This document shows, piece by piece, positions 1 through 5,764 of a DNA stretch of 5,764 nt. Position numbers and translations under genes: made by a program. The notes under the pieces were generated by a model that did no database searches, had not been told where the DNA came from, and saw only the letters and a list, made by a program, of their open reading frames with translations. The stretch is from assembly GCA_013154135.1 (NCBI GenBank), contig JAADDB010000288.1, forward strand, positions 1-5,764, written 5' to 3'. The stretch comes from Chloroflexota bacterium (GTDB taxonomy: Bacteria; Chloroflexota; Anaerolineae; JAADDB01). The first letter of the stretch is position 1. Each line of letters opens with the position of its first letter.

Positions 1-76
1 GGCGGGCCCGACGGGACTTGAACCCGCGATCTCCGGCTTGACAGGCCGGTATGTTAACCAACTACACCACGGGCCC
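1..76 (-). tRNA. tRNA-Asp (anticodon GUC)
   Basis: Read on the minus strand, this folds as a full cloverleaf. The acceptor stem is GGGCCCG (76-70) pairing with CGGGCCC (10-4). The anticodon stem is CCGGC/GCCGG around the seven-base loop CTGTCAA, giving anticodon GTC, which decodes aspartate. The T arm has a five-pair stem and the loop TTCAAGT, and the D arm contains the expected GG of the loop. The discriminator base is G at position 3, the usual one for tRNA-Asp. Positions 2-1 read CC, so a genomically encoded CCA may be completed by the base just outside the window. The gene is transcribed leftwards, divergent from the protein genes, from the promoter at 91-118. Any element integrated at the tRNA 3' end would lie left of the window and cannot be seen. 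Confidence 0.97.
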
Positions 77-90
77 TCGTGTGCAGGTGC

Positions 91-118
91 ATTATACTTA
101 CTCTGGCCCTTCCGTCAA
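91..118 (-). promoter_or_regulatory. sigma70-type promoter of tRNA-Asp
   Basis: On the minus strand TTGACG (118-113) is followed, after a 16-base spacer, by a perfect TATAAT (96-91). The expected transcription start is near position 84, leaving a leader of about 7 nt before the tRNA 5' end at 76. The near-consensus boxes suit a strong stable-RNA promoter. The spacer is one base shorter than the 17-base optimum. Confidence 0.85.
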
Positions 119-143
119 ATCCGAACCAGAGGTTCGCTTAACT

Positions 144-154
144 CTTACGCATCC
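144..154 (+). repeat. Intergenic motif CTTACGCATCC, copy 1
   Basis: This 11-base string occurs here, between the tRNA and permease promoters, and again exactly at 2097-2107 upstream of the fatty-acid genes. Its TTACGCAT core also occurs inverted at 4583-4590. It may be a regulator site or a chance recurrence. The function is unknown and no protein is known to bind it. Confidence 0.2.
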
Positions 155-179
155 TCTCCCCTCTTCAGTTCTCCGGTGT

Positions 180-208
180 TTGGCCGATCCCCTCCGCTAG
201 GGTATGAT
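180..208 (+). promoter_or_regulatory. Probable sigma70 promoter of the permease gene
   Basis: TTGGCC (180-185) and TATGAT (203-208) are separated by the optimal 17 bases. The -10 box matches the consensus at five of six positions and the -35 box at four. Transcription would begin near 215, about 24 nt upstream of the ATG at 239 and just ahead of its ribosome-binding site at 229-232. It would serve both the permease and the coupled downstream gene, since no other promoter stands out before 1111. Confidence 0.55.
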
Positions 209-228
209 CTCCCTAAACAGCCGCACAT

Positions 229-232
229 GGAG
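229..232 (+). promoter_or_regulatory. Ribosome-binding site that decides the permease start
   Basis: GGAG lies six bases before the ATG at 239. An in-frame ATG at 227 overlaps this site and has no purine-rich element of its own, since the preceding bases are AACAGCCGCAC. The start at 239 is therefore preferred. The reading frame stays open further upstream into the tRNA gene, but that extension would overlap both the tRNA and the promoters. Confidence 0.7.
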
Positions 233-238
233 ATAGAG

Positions 239-1114
239 ATGAAGACGAAACCTCCTGTGTCCCCATACCTGGCGCTGTTCCTGGGCATTTTCGCGGTCTC
301 CACGGGCGCGATTTTCGTGCGCCTGGCGGACGCGCCCGCGTTGACGGTGGCCGCGTACCGCACGGGATTGGCCACGCTAATCCTGCTTCCCCTGGCCTGG
401 TGGAAGGCCCGGGATGAGTTGCGACGCCTGACCCGAGGGGACCTCCGCCTGGCCTTACTCTCGGGCTTCTTCCTGGCCCTGCACTTTGCCACCTGGATCT
501 CCTCCCTGGACTACACGTCCGTGGCCAGCAGTGTGGTGCTGGTGAACACGAATCCCATCTGGGTGGGATTGCTCACGCCCTTCATCAGTCGGGACCGGAT
601 CACCCGCCTGACCGCGCTGGGCATTGTCATCAGCGTAGTGGGCGGCGTCATCATTGGCGCGGGGGATTTCGCGATCGGTGGTCAGGCGCTGTGGGGGGAC
701 ATCCTGGCGATCTTCGGGAGCATCAGCGCGGCGTTGTACCTGCTCATCGGCCGCAACTTGCGCCCGAAACTCTCCCTGGTCGCGTATGTGACGGTGGTGT
801 ACGGCACCGCTGCCGTCCTCCTCTGGATGGTGGTGTTGGGCATGGGGCTGCCGATTACGGGCTTTTCTACCCAAACGTGGGCTGCGCTGTTGGGCATCGC
901 GGTTGTCCCCCAAATCCTGGGGCACAGCACGTACAACTGGGCACTGCGCTGGGTCACGGCCAGCCTGGTTGCGGTCAGCCTGTTAGGGGAACCGGTCATG
1001 GCGACCATTATGGCCTACTTCCTCTTTGGGGAAGGGCTGACGTGGGCTAAAATAGTGGGAGGTGGACTCATTCTACTGGGCATTTACCTGGCCGCCCGGG
1101 GAGAGGAAACGTGA
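239..1114 (+). CDS. EamA/DMT-family permease (10 transmembrane helices)
   Basis: This 291-aa inner-membrane protein belongs to the drug/metabolite transporter superfamily, made of two repeated five-helix EamA units. The length is typical of the family. Hydrophobic segments lie at about residues 10-29, 35-52, 70-89, 97-114, 122-141, 152-171, 180-199, 213-230, 240-262 and 268-286. Recognisable family features are the AYRTG motif after helix 2 (residues 39-43), the VNTNPIW stretch (102-108) closing the first unit, and the GEPVMATI to GGGLILLGIYLA block (250-285) closing the second. Short basic loops such as 57-70 suggest cytoplasmic faces. Family members export or import amino acids, nucleosides, sugars and other metabolites, and the substrate cannot be read from the sequence. 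The start is set by GGAG at 229-232. The stop TGA overlaps the GTG start of the next gene, so the two are translationally coupled. Confidence 0.9.
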   Translation: MKTKPPVSPYLALFLGIFAVSTGAIFVRLADAPALTVAAYRTGLATLILLPLAWWKARDELRRLTRGDLRLALLSGFFLALHFATWISSLDYTSVASSVVLVNTNPIWVGLLTPFISRDRITRLTALGIVISVVGGVIIGAGDFAIGGQALWGDILAIFGSISAALYLLIGRNLRPKLSLVAYVTVVYGTAAVLLWMVVLGMGLPITGFSTQTWAALLGIAVVPQILGHSTYNWALRWVTASLVAVSLLGEPVMATIMAYFLFGEGLTWAKIVGGGLILLGIYLAARGEET

Positions 1115-2019
1115 GCGATCAACCGCTCTTTGCCGACACCGATCCGCAGGTGGAAACCTTCCTGGTTCAACGCCTGCGCGGCCTGCCGCCTCACCGCAAA
1201 TGGCGCATGGTCCAGGAACTGAACGCCAGCGTGCGCCATCTGATCTGGCTGGGATTGAAGGCCCGGTTGGCCCACGCGGACGATGTCACCCTACAACGCC
1301 ATTTGGCTCGTCAGTTGCTGGGGGAGGAAATAGGCGAGAAGGTTGCCCGTCTGCGCGAGACACAAAGGAGTGCATCCATGTCCATTCCCGAACCCCTGGA
1401 CGTAACCTTACGCGTGACCCAGGTGCTGGACGATCTGAATGTCCCCTATTTCATCACGGGATCGCTGGCCAGCGCACTGTACGGCATTGCCCGCACCACT
1501 CTGGACGCGGATATTGTCGCGGATTTGACGGAGGAACATGTTCGTCCCCTGGTGGAAGCGTTAAGCGGGGAATTTTACATTGCCGAAGAGGCCGTCCGGG
1601 ACGCGATCCGTCATCGGCGCAGTTTCAACGTGATTCACCTGGAGACCATGTTCAAGGTGGACATATTCGTGTCTCAGAAAGAGGGGTTTGACCGATCCCG
1701 GTTACAACGCCGGGTGGCCTTGGCTATCACCGGGGAGGAAGGGCCGAACGCGTATTTCGCCTCTCTCGAGGACACGATTCTGGCGAAGTTGGCTTGGTAT
1801 CGCAAAGGCGGGGAGATATCGGACCGCCAATGGCAGGATGTGGTGGGGATGGTGCGGGTGTCGGGCGAGCGGTTGGACATGGAGTACCTGCGCGTGTGGG
1901 CAAAACGCCTCGGGGTGGACGCGTTACTTCAACAAGCGTTGGATGCTGCGGGAATGAAGGGGTCCGTTACCCCCGTTGAGGATACGCCAACGGGGCCTGA
2001 ACACACGGCCAACGGATAG
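1111..2019 (+). CDS. Two-domain protein: helical N-terminal domain fused to a nucleotidyltransferase-fold domain
   Basis: This is a 302-aa soluble protein starting at GTG, whose first bases overlap the permease stop (GTGA). An AGAGGAAAC Shine-Dalgarno-like stretch precedes it. Residues 10-85 are a charged, helical domain that I do not recognise as a named family. Residues 93-280 resemble the DNA polymerase beta-like nucleotidyltransferase fold. They contain GS at 117-118, then D132-A-D134 after a 13-residue gap (the metal-binding pair), and a likely third carboxylate, D184, in the strand KVDIF. A C-terminal helix block, SLEDTILAKLAWYRKG (218-233) followed by SDRQWQDV (237-244), is typical of uncharacterised and AbiEii-like nucleotidyltransferases. 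The last 20 residues look disordered. Nucleotide transfer to RNA, protein or a small molecule is the family activity; the target is unknown. A toxin or resistance role is possible but unsupported. An internal ribosome-binding site and ATG lie at the domain junction (M90). Confidence 0.8.
   Translation: MSDQPLFADTDPQVETFLVQRLRGLPPHRKWRMVQELNASVRHLIWLGLKARLAHADDVTLQRHLARQLLGEEIGEKVARLRETQRSASMSIPEPLDVTLRVTQVLDDLNVPYFITGSLASALYGIARTTLDADIVADLTEEHVRPLVEALSGEFYIAEEAVRDAIRHRRSFNVIHLETMFKVDIFVSQKEGFDRSRLQRRVALAITGEEGPNAYFASLEDTILAKLAWYRKGGEISDRQWQDVVGMVRVSGERLDMEYLRVWAKRLGVDALLQQALDAAGMKGSVTPVEDTPTGPEHTANG
1364..1380 (+). promoter_or_regulatory. Internal ribosome-binding site and in-frame ATG at the domain junction
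   Basis: AAAGGAG (1364-1370) lies seven bases before an in-frame ATG at 1378-1380, codon 90 of the gene that begins at 1111. Initiation there would yield a 213-aa protein (1378-2019) containing only the nucleotidyltransferase domain. The signal is stronger than the one before the upstream GTG. It may be a relic of two formerly separate genes, or a working second start that makes a short isoform. The sequence alone cannot tell these apart. Confidence 0.55.
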
Positions 2020-2053
2020 CGCGTAAAATGAAGACGGTCGTTAGAGGGCATCG

Positions 2054-2069
2054 CTTTTTCCGGAAAAGG
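2054..2069. promoter_or_regulatory. Palindrome upstream of the fatty-acid genes, candidate operator
   Basis: TTTTCCGGAAAA (2056-2067) is a perfect 12-base palindrome, extendable by a T-G wobble and a C-G pair to 2054-2069. Its right half can pair instead with TTTCCG at 2074-2079 (CGGAAA 2061-2066, seven-base loop). It sits about 80-95 bases before the fadN start, in the intergenic DNA at 2020-2148. There is no T-run after either hairpin, so a terminator is unlikely. An operator for a dimeric regulator of beta-oxidation is possible, but it does not match a site I can name. Confidence 0.3.
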
Positions 2070-2096
2070 TATCTTTCCGTAGAGCCATCGTTATGC

Positions 2097-2107
2097 CTTA
2101 CGCATCC
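2097..2107 (+). repeat. Intergenic motif CTTACGCATCC, copy 2
   Basis: Identical over 11 bases to 144-154. Here it lies about 42 bases before the fadN ATG. The bases TTACGC (2098-2103) and CATAAA (2121-2126) are 17 apart and could form a weak promoter, but the -35 match is poor. If a promoter is there, the motif would overlap its -35 region. Confidence 0.2.
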
Positions 2108-2133
2108 CAATCCAACCCATCATAAACACAAAC

Positions 2134-2140
2134 GAGGAGG
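2134..2140 (+). promoter_or_regulatory. Strong ribosome-binding site of fadN
   Basis: GAGGAGG lies eight bases before the ATG at 2149. It is close to the full anti-Shine-Dalgarno complement and fixes this start unambiguously, suggesting efficient translation. Confidence 0.8.
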
Positions 2141-2148
2141 ATCCACAC

Positions 2149-4569
2149 ATGGCTCGACGCATCATTCGTAAAGCTGCGGTTCTCGGCGCTGGCACAATGG
2201 GCGCGGCAATTGCCGCTCATCTGGCCAACGCCGGCATTCCCGTTTACTTGCTGGACATCGTACCCAGGTCCCTGACCCCCGAAGAAGAGGCGAAGGGACT
2301 CACCCTGGACGACCCCCAGGTGCGCAATCGCATTGTCATGCAGGGCCTGGAGCGCATGAAGAAGAGCAAGCCCGCGGCCCTGTTCAGCGAAGACCGCCTG
2401 GCCCTGATCACCCCGGGCAACATGGAGGACAACTTCGACTGGGTGGGCGAGGCGGACTGGATCATCGAGGCCGTCGTCGAACGCCTGGACATCAAACAAC
2501 AGGTGATGGCCCGCATCGAGGCGGTGCGCAAGCCCGATGCTATCGTCAGCACCAACACCTCGGGCATCCCCCTGCGCCTCATCGGCGAAGGGCGATCCGA
2601 GGAATTTCTCCGCCACTTCCTGGGGACCCACTTCTTCAACCCGCCCCGCTACCTCAAACTGGTGGAGATCATCCCGGGCCCGGGCACAGACCCGGACATC
2701 ATCGAGTTCATGACCGAGTTTGTGGAAAAGCGACTGGGCAAGCGCGCGGTCCGGGCCAAGGACACGCCCAACTTCATCGGCAACCGCCTGATGGTCATCA
2801 CCGGCGCGTTCATCACCAAATTCGCCATCGAACATGACTACACCGTGGAAGAGGTGGACGCGATCCTGGGCAAACTCATCGGCCGGCCCAAGACCGCGCA
2901 CTTCCGCCTGATGGACCTGGTGGGCATTGACGTGATGGACCACGTCTCCCGCAACCTGTACGAAGCCATCCCCCACGATCCCTTCCGCGACCTCCTCACC
3001 GACCCCAACGTCCAGCGGGTGACCAACTTCCTGCTGGAAAAGGGCTGGTTGGGGAACAAGACAGGCCAGGGCTTCTACAAGAAGGTGAAGAAGGACGGCA
3101 AGCGGGAGTTCTGGCACCTGAACCTGAAAACCCTGGAATACGATCCCCCGCAGAAGCCCCGCTGGGAGTCGGTGAAAAAGGCCAAGGACATAGAAGACCT
3201 GGGCGAACGGCTGCGCTTCCTGGTCGCTCAGGATGACAAGGTGGGCCGATTGGTCTGGGCGACCCTGGCCAACCAGTGCTCCTACGCGGGCTATGTCACC
3301 CCGGAGATCGCGGACGACATCGTCAACGTGGACAACGCGATGCGCTGGGGCTTCAACCATGAGATGGGCCCCTTCGAGGTGTGGGACGCGCTGGGCGTCG
3401 CGGAGACGGTGGAACGCATGGAGAAGGAAGGGTACCTGGTGGCCGATTGGGTCAAAGAGATGCTGGAGACCGGGCATCCCTCCTTCTACCAGTACGAGAA
3501 CGGCCGGGTGGTGGGGTATTACGACTTCCACGATAAGACGTACAAGCCCATGCCCGTGAACCCCAATGTCATCGTGATCAAGGACCTGAAGGCCCAGGGC
3601 AAGGAGATCGAGCGCAACCTGAGCGCGAGCCTCATTGACCTGGGAGATGGCGTGGTCCTGCTGGAGTTCCACACCAAGGCCAACGCGCTGGACCCGGACA
3701 TCTTCAAGATGTACGAGATCGCGCTCAAGCGCCTGGACACGGACTTTGACGGCATGGTGGTGGGCAACCAGGGCGAGCACTTCTGCGCGGGCGCGAACGT
3801 GTTCAACATCGCGATGGCCGGCCAGCAGAAGATGGTGGACGCGCTCCACCAGATGGTCCGGGAGTTCCAGAGCCTGATGATGACGGTGCGCTACTTCCCC
3901 AAGCCCATCGTGGCAGCGCCCTTCGGCATGACCCTGGGCGGCGGCACAGAGGTGGTGCTGGCCGCGTCCCGGGTGGTCGCGTCCGCGGAGACATACATGG
4001 GTCTGGTGGAGACGGGCGTGGGGCTCATCCCCGCGGGAGGTGGTTGCAAGGAACTCCTGCGCCGGGTGGTCAATCCGGCCATGCGCACTCAGGGCGTCGA
4101 TCCGCTACCCTTCCTCCAGAGGGTGTTCGAGCAGATTGCGATGGCCAAGGTGGCCAGCAGTGCGGAGGAGGCACGACAGATGGGCTTCCTCACCGCGGCC
4201 GACCGCATCGTGATGAACCCGGACTTCCTCATCGCGGAAGCGAAGCATGAGGTGTTGGAACTGGTGCGGCAAGGGTATCAGCCCCCGGTGCCGGAGAAAA
4301 TCTACGCCGCGGGTCGGGACCTCCTCTCCGCGCTGCGGATTGCGATTTGGTCCATGCGCGAGGCGAACTACATCACCGACCACGAGGTGAAGATTGCCAA
4401 CCATCTGGCCTACGTGCTGGCCGGCGGCGACCATGACCGCCCCACCTGGGTGGATGAGTGGCACATTTTGGACCTGGAGCGGGAGGCCTTTGTGGAACTG
4501 GCCCAGGAACCCAAGACGTTAGAGCGGATCTGGAACTTCCTGAAGACCGGGAAGGTGATGAGGAACTGA
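2149..4569 (+). CDS. fadN: Bifunctional 3-hydroxyacyl-CoA dehydrogenase / enoyl-CoA hydratase, FadN type
   Basis: This 806-aa cytoplasmic enzyme covers two beta-oxidation steps: hydration of trans-2-enoyl-CoA and NAD-dependent oxidation of L-3-hydroxyacyl-CoA. The dehydrogenase comes first. The Rossmann motif GAGTMG is at 13-18 and the NTSG segment at 136-139. The catalytic pair is H161 (GTHFFNP) and E173 (LVEI), and N212 lies in the PNFIGNRL segment. Two dehydrogenase C-terminal helical domains follow at about 206-312 and 355-445. The crotonase domain spans about 490-690. Its oxyanion loop is CAGAN (546-550) with GGG at 597-599, and both catalytic glutamates are present: E601 in GGGTE and E621 in LVETG, 20 residues apart as in rat enoyl-CoA hydratase. 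Dehydrogenase-first order matches Bacillus FadN (789 aa) and is the reverse of Escherichia FadB. No catalytic residue is missing. A thiolase gene follows in the same direction. Confidence 0.95.
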   Translation: MARRIIRKAAVLGAGTMGAAIAAHLANAGIPVYLLDIVPRSLTPEEEAKGLTLDDPQVRNRIVMQGLERMKKSKPAALFSEDRLALITPGNMEDNFDWVGEADWIIEAVVERLDIKQQVMARIEAVRKPDAIVSTNTSGIPLRLIGEGRSEEFLRHFLGTHFFNPPRYLKLVEIIPGPGTDPDIIEFMTEFVEKRLGKRAVRAKDTPNFIGNRLMVITGAFITKFAIEHDYTVEEVDAILGKLIGRPKTAHFRLMDLVGIDVMDHVSRNLYEAIPHDPFRDLLTDPNVQRVTNFLLEKGWLGNKTGQGFYKKVKKDGKREFWHLNLKTLEYDPPQKPRWESVKKAKDIEDLGERLRFLVAQDDKVGRLVWATLANQCSYAGYVTPEIADDIVNVDNAMRWGFNHEMGPFEVWDALGVAETVERMEKEGYLVADWVKEMLETGHPSFYQYENGRVVGYYDFHDKTYKPMPVNPNVIVIKDLKAQGKEIERNLSASLIDLGDGVVLLEFHTKANALDPDIFKMYEIALKRLDTDFDGMVVGNQGEHFCAGANVFNIAMAGQQKMVDALHQMVREFQSLMMTVRYFPKPIVAAPFGMTLGGGTEVVLAASRVVASAETYMGLVETGVGLIPAGGGCKELLRRVVNPAMRTQGVDPLPFLQRVFEQIAMAKVASSAEEARQMGFLTAADRIVMNPDFLIAEAKHEVLELVRQGYQPPVPEKIYAAGRDLLSALRIAIWSMREANYITDHEVKIANHLAYVLAGGDHDRPTWVDEWHILDLEREAFVELAQEPKTLERIWNFLKTGKVMRN

Positions 4570-4582
4570 GGCGTAAGACATC

Positions 4583-4590
4583 ATGCGTAA
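4583..4590 (-). repeat. Intergenic motif TTACGCAT, inverted copy 3
   Basis: ATGCGTAA is the reverse complement of the eight-base core shared by 144-154 and 2097-2107. It lies in the 48-base gap between fadN and the small ORF, with a further partial match, GCGTAAG, at 4571-4577. The hexamer GCGTAA also appears at 2021-2026 just after the nucleotidyltransferase gene. The meaning is unknown. Confidence 0.15.
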
Positions 4591-4617
4591 ATTAGACCAT
4601 ACAGATAGGTAAGAGCG

Positions 4618-4785
4618 ATGTGCCAGGATTCAGACCTCGAAACAGAAGAAAAGAAAAAGCCTCAAGAATTTTGGAGCGCATACGAGCGTTTACGGCAGGC
4701 ACAGGAGGAATTGGGTATAGAAATTGATGCCTCCGTATTTGAGGATGTGAGGGACAAAACCGAGGGAAGAACCGCTGAGTTATAA
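4618..4785 (+). CDS. Small acidic protein, antitoxin-like, between fadN and fadA
   Basis: This 55-codon ORF starts at ATG, with AGGT (4607-4610) seven bases upstream and an in-frame TAG at 4606-4608 ruling out a longer version. The protein begins with a charged linker (residues 7-15). A helical segment, EFWSAYERLRQAQEELG (17-33), follows, and the protein ends in FEDVRDKTEGRTAEL (41-55). The overall plan of a short helix, an acidic IEID-type stretch and a terminal D-R-D-x-(S/T)-x-G-R-x-x-x-L tail recalls the small antitoxin-like proteins that often precede PIN-domain (VapC) genes. That match is from memory and moderate. No PIN or other toxin gene is adjacent. Hand counting gives about 46% GC, well below both neighbours, which suggests a separate origin. 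It could also be a non-coding spacer with a chance ORF, but the purine-rich codon pattern and ribosome-binding site favour a gene. Confidence 0.6.
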   Translation: MCQDSDLETEEKKKPQEFWSAYERLRQAQEELGIEIDASVFEDVRDKTEGRTAEL

Positions 4786-4808
4786 GCGATCAATACCCTA
4801 CTTCCAGT

Positions 4809-4838
4809 TTGGCGTGACATCTCAAGAGAGCCTATCCT
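4809..4838 (+). promoter_or_regulatory. Weak candidate promoter for the thiolase gene
   Basis: TTGGCG (4809-4814) and TATCCT (4833-4838) are separated by 18 bases, in the 79-base gap ahead of fadA. The predicted start would be near 4845, giving a leader of about 20 nt that just includes the ribosome-binding site at 4851-4856. Both boxes are imperfect. Read-through from fadN is equally plausible. Confidence 0.25.
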
Positions 4839-4864
4839 GGCATTCCAAATAAGGAGAGCGAGCC

Positions 4865-5764
4865 ATGCAAGAAGCCGTCATTGTATCCGCTGTGCGGACA
4901 GCCGTTGGTAAGGCGAAGAAGGGCACTTTGCGGGACATGCGTCCCGAGGATATGGCCGCGGTGGTCCTCAAGGAGGTGGTCAACCGCGCACCCGGGGTGA
5001 CCCCGGAGATGATCGACGATGTGCTCATGGGGTGCGCGATGCCCGAGGGACCCCAGGGACTGAACATCGCGCGGCTGGCCGTGTTCCGCGCGGGATTCCC
5101 CTACACGGTCCCCGCGGCGACGATTAACCGCTTCTGCTCGTCGGGGTTGCAGACCATCGCGATGGCCGCGGAGCGCATTATGTCCGGCTTCGCGGACATC
5201 ATCATCGCGGGTGGTGTGGAATCCATGAGCATGGTGCCCATGACGGGCGTCCAGTTTCGGCCCAACCCCTGGCTGGCCGAGCATTACCCCGAGGCGTACA
5301 TCAGCATGGGCCACACCGCGGAGCGCGTCGCGGAGAAGTACGGCATCAGCCGGGAAGACCAGGACGCGTTCGCGCTGCGTAGTCACCAGCGCGCCATCGC
5401 GGCCATCGATGCGGGGAAGTTCAAGGAGGAAATTGTCCCCCTGGAGGTGAAGAAGAAGGTCCTGCACCCGGACGGCACGGTGGAGGAGAAGACCATCATC
5501 TTTGACACGGATGAGGGCCCGCGGCGGGACACAAGCATGGAGGCATTGGCCCGGCTCAAGCCCGTGTTCAAGGAAGGGGGCACGGTGACCGCGGGAAATT
5601 CCTCCCAGATGAACGACGGCGCGGCCGCGGTGTTGGTGATGAGCCGCAAGAAGGCCGAAGAGTTGGGGCTGAAACCCATCGCCCGGTTCGTGGGCTTTGC
5701 CGTGGCCGGCGTTCCCCCTGACATCATGGGCATTGGTCCCATTGAGGCGGTGCCCAAGGTGATG
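4865..5764 (+). CDS. fadA: Acetyl-CoA acyltransferase (3-ketoacyl-CoA thiolase), 3' end cut off by the window
   Basis: The first 300 codons of a thiolase are present; the family is usually about 390 residues, so roughly 90 are missing to the right. The enzyme cleaves 3-ketoacyl-CoA with CoA to acetyl-CoA and a shortened acyl-CoA, the last beta-oxidation step. The N-terminal [10 protein letters not shown] (7-16) is characteristic. The nucleophilic cysteine is C91 in NRFCSSGLQ. The conserved [12 protein letters not shown] (115-126), the loop block [20 protein letters not shown] (148-167) and [15 protein letters not shown] (242-256) are all intact. The catalytic GHP histidine and CxGGG cysteine lie beyond the edge and cannot be checked. 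AAGGAG at 4851-4856, eight bases upstream, fixes the ATG. It follows fadN and the small ORF in the same direction, the fadN-fadA order known from Bacillus. Biosynthetic acetoacetyl-CoA thiolase is the alternative, made less likely by the fadN linkage. Confidence 0.93.
   Translation, partial: MQEAVIVSAVRTAVGKAKKGTLRDMRPEDMAAVVLKEVVNRAPGVTPEMIDDVLMGCAMPEGPQGLNIARLAVFRAGFPYTVPAATINRFCSSGLQTIAMAAERIMSGFADIIIAGGVESMSMVPMTGVQFRPNPWLAEHYPEAYISMGHTAERVAEKYGISREDQDAFALRSHQRAIAAIDAGKFKEEIVPLEVKKKVLHPDGTVEEKTIIFDTDEGPRRDTSMEALARLKPVFKEGGTVTAGNSSQMNDGAAAVLVMSRKKAEELGLKPIARFVGFAVAGVPPDIMGIGPIEAVPKVM

Noticed and set aside
38..238. N-terminal extension of the permease upstream to position 38
   Set aside because: It would overlap the tRNA gene and both promoters. 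The extra residues are not membrane-like, and the GGAG at 229-232 supports the start at 239.
1062..1691. 209-codon plus-strand frame overlapping the nucleotidyltransferase gene
   Set aside because: It is out of frame with two well-supported genes, rich in Gly/Arg/Pro/Ser as expected of a shifted GC-rich frame, and lacks a ribosome-binding site.
2061..2079. Hairpin CGGAAA/TTTCCG as a terminator for the upstream unit
   Set aside because: The six-pair stem is weak and there is no T-run after it, so intrinsic termination is not supported.
2028..2171. 47-codon histidine-rich ORF overlapping the fadN start, considered as a leader peptide
   Set aside because: It has no ribosome-binding site, there is no attenuator-like terminator after it, and a histidine-rich leader makes no sense before fatty-acid genes.
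2098..3849. 583-codon open frame on the minus strand opposite fadN
   Set aside because: It lies antisense to a clearly functional enzyme whose catalytic residues are all intact. The frame is a by-product of G/C-biased third positions, its translation is rich in low-complexity V/H/Q/L stretches, and no family is recognisable.
4583..4612. Nine-codon ORF between fadN and the small ORF
   Set aside because: It is too short, has no ribosome-binding site, and its start coincides with the TTACGCAT inverted motif by chance.
1..5764. CRISPR array, insertion sequence, prophage or attachment-site duplication
   Set aside because: No regularly spaced repeats, transposase, terminal inverted repeats or duplicated tRNA 3' end can be seen anywhere in the window.

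Overview
The window is GC-rich bacterial DNA (coding parts look roughly 60-65% GC). It carries a complete tRNA-Asp body at the left edge on the minus strand, and a run of plus-strand protein genes from about 239 to the right edge. Strong GAGG/AAGGAG-type ribosome-binding sites, sigma70-like promoters and a FadN-type beta-oxidation locus fit a bacterium. The style resembles high-GC thermophilic or soil lineages such as Chloroflexota or Deinococcota, but the lineage is inferred loosely and nothing here fixes it.

Region 1 (1-238): tRNA-Asp(GUC) reads leftwards from a near-consensus promoter. A second promoter faces right and drives the next gene.

Region 2 (239-2019): a two-gene translationally coupled unit. 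The first gene is a 291-aa ten-helix EamA/DMT-family permease. The second is a 302-aa protein that joins an uncharacterised helical N-terminal domain to a nucleotidyltransferase-fold domain. The two genes overlap by four bases (GTGA). The second gene has a well-formed internal ribosome-binding site and ATG exactly at the domain boundary, so the nucleotidyltransferase domain may also be made alone.

Region 3 (2020-2148): 129 bp of lower-GC regulatory DNA ahead of the fatty-acid genes, with a near-perfect palindrome and a copy of a TTACGCAT motif that recurs in other intergenic regions.

Region 4 (2149-5764): the beta-oxidation locus. A FadN-type bifunctional 3-hydroxyacyl-CoA dehydrogenase/enoyl-CoA hydratase (806 aa) is followed by a thiolase (FadA type) that runs off the right edge after 300 codons. 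Together they would carry out hydration of enoyl-CoA, oxidation of 3-hydroxyacyl-CoA and thiolytic release of acetyl-CoA. An acyl-CoA dehydrogenase would be expected nearby but is not in the window. Between the two lies a 55-codon, AT-richer small ORF that resembles the short acidic antitoxin-like proteins often found beside PIN-domain toxins. No toxin gene accompanies it here.

Most of the window is ordinary metabolism. The items most worth a second look are the fused nucleotidyltransferase gene with its internal start and the solitary antitoxin-like ORF inside the fad locus. I did not find a convincing novel multi-gene system.
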